A stretch of DNA of 6,326 nucleotides from Pseudomonadota bacterium (GTDB taxonomy: Bacteria; Pseudomonadota; Alphaproteobacteria; Rhizobiales; Rhizobiaceae): assembly GCA_023387715.1 (NCBI GenBank), contig JAEWHQ010000277.1, positions 1-6,326 of the forward strand, given 5' to 3'. Shown one piece after another: positions 4,858-6,326 of this stretch. The position numbers and the translations under genes were made by a program. A model generated the notes under the pieces. That model did not search any database, was not told the DNA's origin, and was given only the letters and a program-made list of their open reading frames with translations. How positions within the stretch are numbered: position 1 is the stretch's first letter; the number at the start of each line of letters is the position of its first letter.

Positions 4858-6326
4858 ATGAAAAACCTTGTCTCTGCCACTGCACTTGCGACAATTTTTA
4901 TCGCCTTAACCGCCGGAGCACAGGCGCGCGATTTAACGGTTGTTACACAAAATGTTGCGCCATATCTCGACCCGGCCCGTGACCATTCCAATGTTGGCCA
5001 GCAATTTTATCACAACGCCTTTGACACACTCATTGCCAAAGACCCAACGACAACCGATCTGAAATGGCAGCCAGGACTTGCAACCGAATGGACGCAAATT
5101 GATCCAACCACGCTGGAGCTAAAATTGCGCCAAGGTGTCAAATTTCATGATGGCTCAGAAATGAGCGCCGACGACGTAATTTTCTCACTTAATCGCATGT
5201 TTCAAGCTACTTTTCCGCCATATCAGGTACGAGCCAAAGATCGCCTGAACAATTTTGATCGTGCTGAAAAAGTAGATGAAACAACCATTCGTGTCTATGC
5301 CAAACAGGCAGAGCCATTATGGGAAACCTTAATGAACCTGCAGCAACTCGCGATAGTACCACAAAAATATATTGCTGGTCTTTCCGGTGATCCGGCAGTT
5401 GTTGAAGATAGCGACTATGAAGCGTTTTCAATGAAACCAGTGGGTACAGGTCCTTACAAAATCACTGAATTTACCCCTGAACAAAAACTCGTTTATGAGC
5501 GTTTTGATGACTTCTGGGGCGACAAGGCACCGCTTGAGAAAGTCACTGTTATCCGCGTGCCGGAAGTCTCTGCACGTTTGACAGCCTTGAGAACAGGTGA
5601 AGCTGATATTGCCACCAATATTGCACCTGATCAGCTTAGTATCGTTGATAGTGATCCGGCAATGAAAGCTGAAGGAGCCGCCACCGCATTGTTTCATATG
5701 ATGATTATGAACCAAAATCATCCAAAGTTAAAAGATCCGAAAATTCGCCAAGCGTTAACGCTCGCAATTGACCGCAATCTGCTCAATGAAGCACTGTGGC
5801 AAGGCAAGGCTATCGTACCGGATAGCCACACTATGGCTGAGTTCGGCTCAATGTATATGCCGGAACTTAAAACCTTTGAATACAATCCGGAAAAGGCCAA
5901 AGAATTACTAAAAGAAGCCGGGTATGACGGTTTCGAAATCGTCTATGATACAAATGGCAGCTATTACACTAACGGACTTCTTGCAGCACAAGCTGTTACC
6001 GAAATGTGGAAAGCGGTTGGGATTAATGCATCCGTTCGTGACATTACGGATTGGACTGGTGGCAAGCCGGACATGATGACCCGCAATTGGTCAAATCCGA
6101 TGTATTTCACAGATCCGTTTGGTTCATTCGGTGTCATGTGGGCACCAAATGGCCCGTCAGTTGGTGAAGGTCGCTTTAATACAGACGAAAACTATGCCCA
6201 ACTTTGGGAGAAATTCCGTTACTCACCTGAACAGGACGTTCGCAAGCAGGCGTTTGCCGGACTGATGGAATATCAGAAAACTGACCCGGCCTTTATCCCA
6301 CTTTATCGTCCTTATGAAAGCTGGGC
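4858..6326 (+). CDS. ABC transporter substrate-binding protein, family 5 (peptide/opine/nickel class), 3' end beyond window
   Basis: The frame is open from 4858 to the right edge without a stop, giving 489 residues; the family is usually about 500-540, so only a short tail is missing. Residues 1-23 form a Sec signal peptide (MKNL, hydrophobic core, cleavage expected after AQA), so the mature protein is periplasmic. Family-5 landmarks appear in order: WQPGLATEW (70-78), LRQGVKFHDGSEMSADDV (90-107), PVGTGPYKI (194-202), FDDFWGDKAPLEKV (216-229), RLTALRTGEADI (240-251), IRQALTLAIDRNLL (296-309) and YNPEKAKELLKEAGY (342-356). It should deliver solute to the two permeases just upstream, 48 bases away. 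An in-frame ATG at 4819 would add 13 residues before the signal peptide and lacks a Shine-Dalgarno; ACGGAAAA lies nine bases before 4858. The family binds peptides, opines, sugars, glutathione and metal chelates, so the ligand is open. Confidence 0.93.
   Translation, partial: MKNLVSATALATIFIALTAGAQARDLTVVTQNVAPYLDPARDHSNVGQQFYHNAFDTLIAKDPTTTDLKWQPGLATEWTQIDPTTLELKLRQGVKFHDGSEMSADDVIFSLNRMFQATFPPYQVRAKDRLNNFDRAEKVDETTIRVYAKQAEPLWETLMNLQQLAIVPQKYIAGLSGDPAVVEDSDYEAFSMKPVGTGPYKITEFTPEQKLVYERFDDFWGDKAPLEKVTVIRVPEVSARLTALRTGEADIATNIAPDQLSIVDSDPAMKAEGAATALFHMMIMNQNHPKLKDPKIRQALTLAIDRNLLNEALWQGKAIVPDSHTMAEFGSMYMPELKTFEYNPEKAKELLKEAGYDGFEIVYDTNGSYYTNGLLAAQAVTEMWKAVGINASVRDITDWTGGKPDMMTRNWSNPMYFTDPFGSFGVMWAPNGPSVGEGRFNTDENYAQLWEKFRYSPEQDVRKQAFAGLMEYQKTDPAFIPLYRPYESW

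Overview
The window looks like a piece of an alphaproteobacterial chromosome, most likely Hyphomicrobiales (Rhizobiales). The basis is the mix of small catabolic enzymes, a LysR regulator and a peptide-type ABC importer, together with intermediate base composition. The taxonomic call is an impression from protein style, not a measured match. I see no mobile element, CRISPR array, tRNA or rRNA.

Layout. Bases 1-1060 hold the 3' end of a plus-strand operon: the C-terminal part of an RraA-like protein (cut by the left edge), an NTF2/SnoaL-like protein overlapping it by 4 bases (ATGA), and a YciI-like protein 14 bases further on. A hairpin at 1071-1108 ends this operon and can also serve the convergent LysR-type regulator, which reads leftward from 2067 to 1171. 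The 105-base gap 2068-2172 lies between the divergent LysR and HAD-phosphatase genes and contains several perfect inverted repeats, good candidates for LysR operators. From 2173 rightward runs a second operon: a NagD-like HAD-IIA phosphatase, a DppB-type permease overlapping it by 4 bases, a DppC-type permease 4 bases on, and a periplasmic solute-binding protein of family 5 that starts 48 bases later and is still open at the right edge. The ATPase gene or genes needed to power the importer are not in the window and probably follow downstream.

How it may work together (inference). The LysR protein probably controls the divergent importer operon in response to a small ligand. The binding protein and two permeases would bring in an organic solute, and the tightly coupled cytoplasmic phosphatase suggests that the solute is, or becomes, a phosphate ester. 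The substrate cannot be read from the sequence. The left operon resembles an accessory set from a ring-cleavage or keto-acid catabolic pathway, and nothing here proves that it acts with the right operon. The families are ordinary; the least explained points are the phosphatase-importer coupling, the paired dyads in the divergent promoter, and the unassigned three-gene RraA/NTF2/YciI set.
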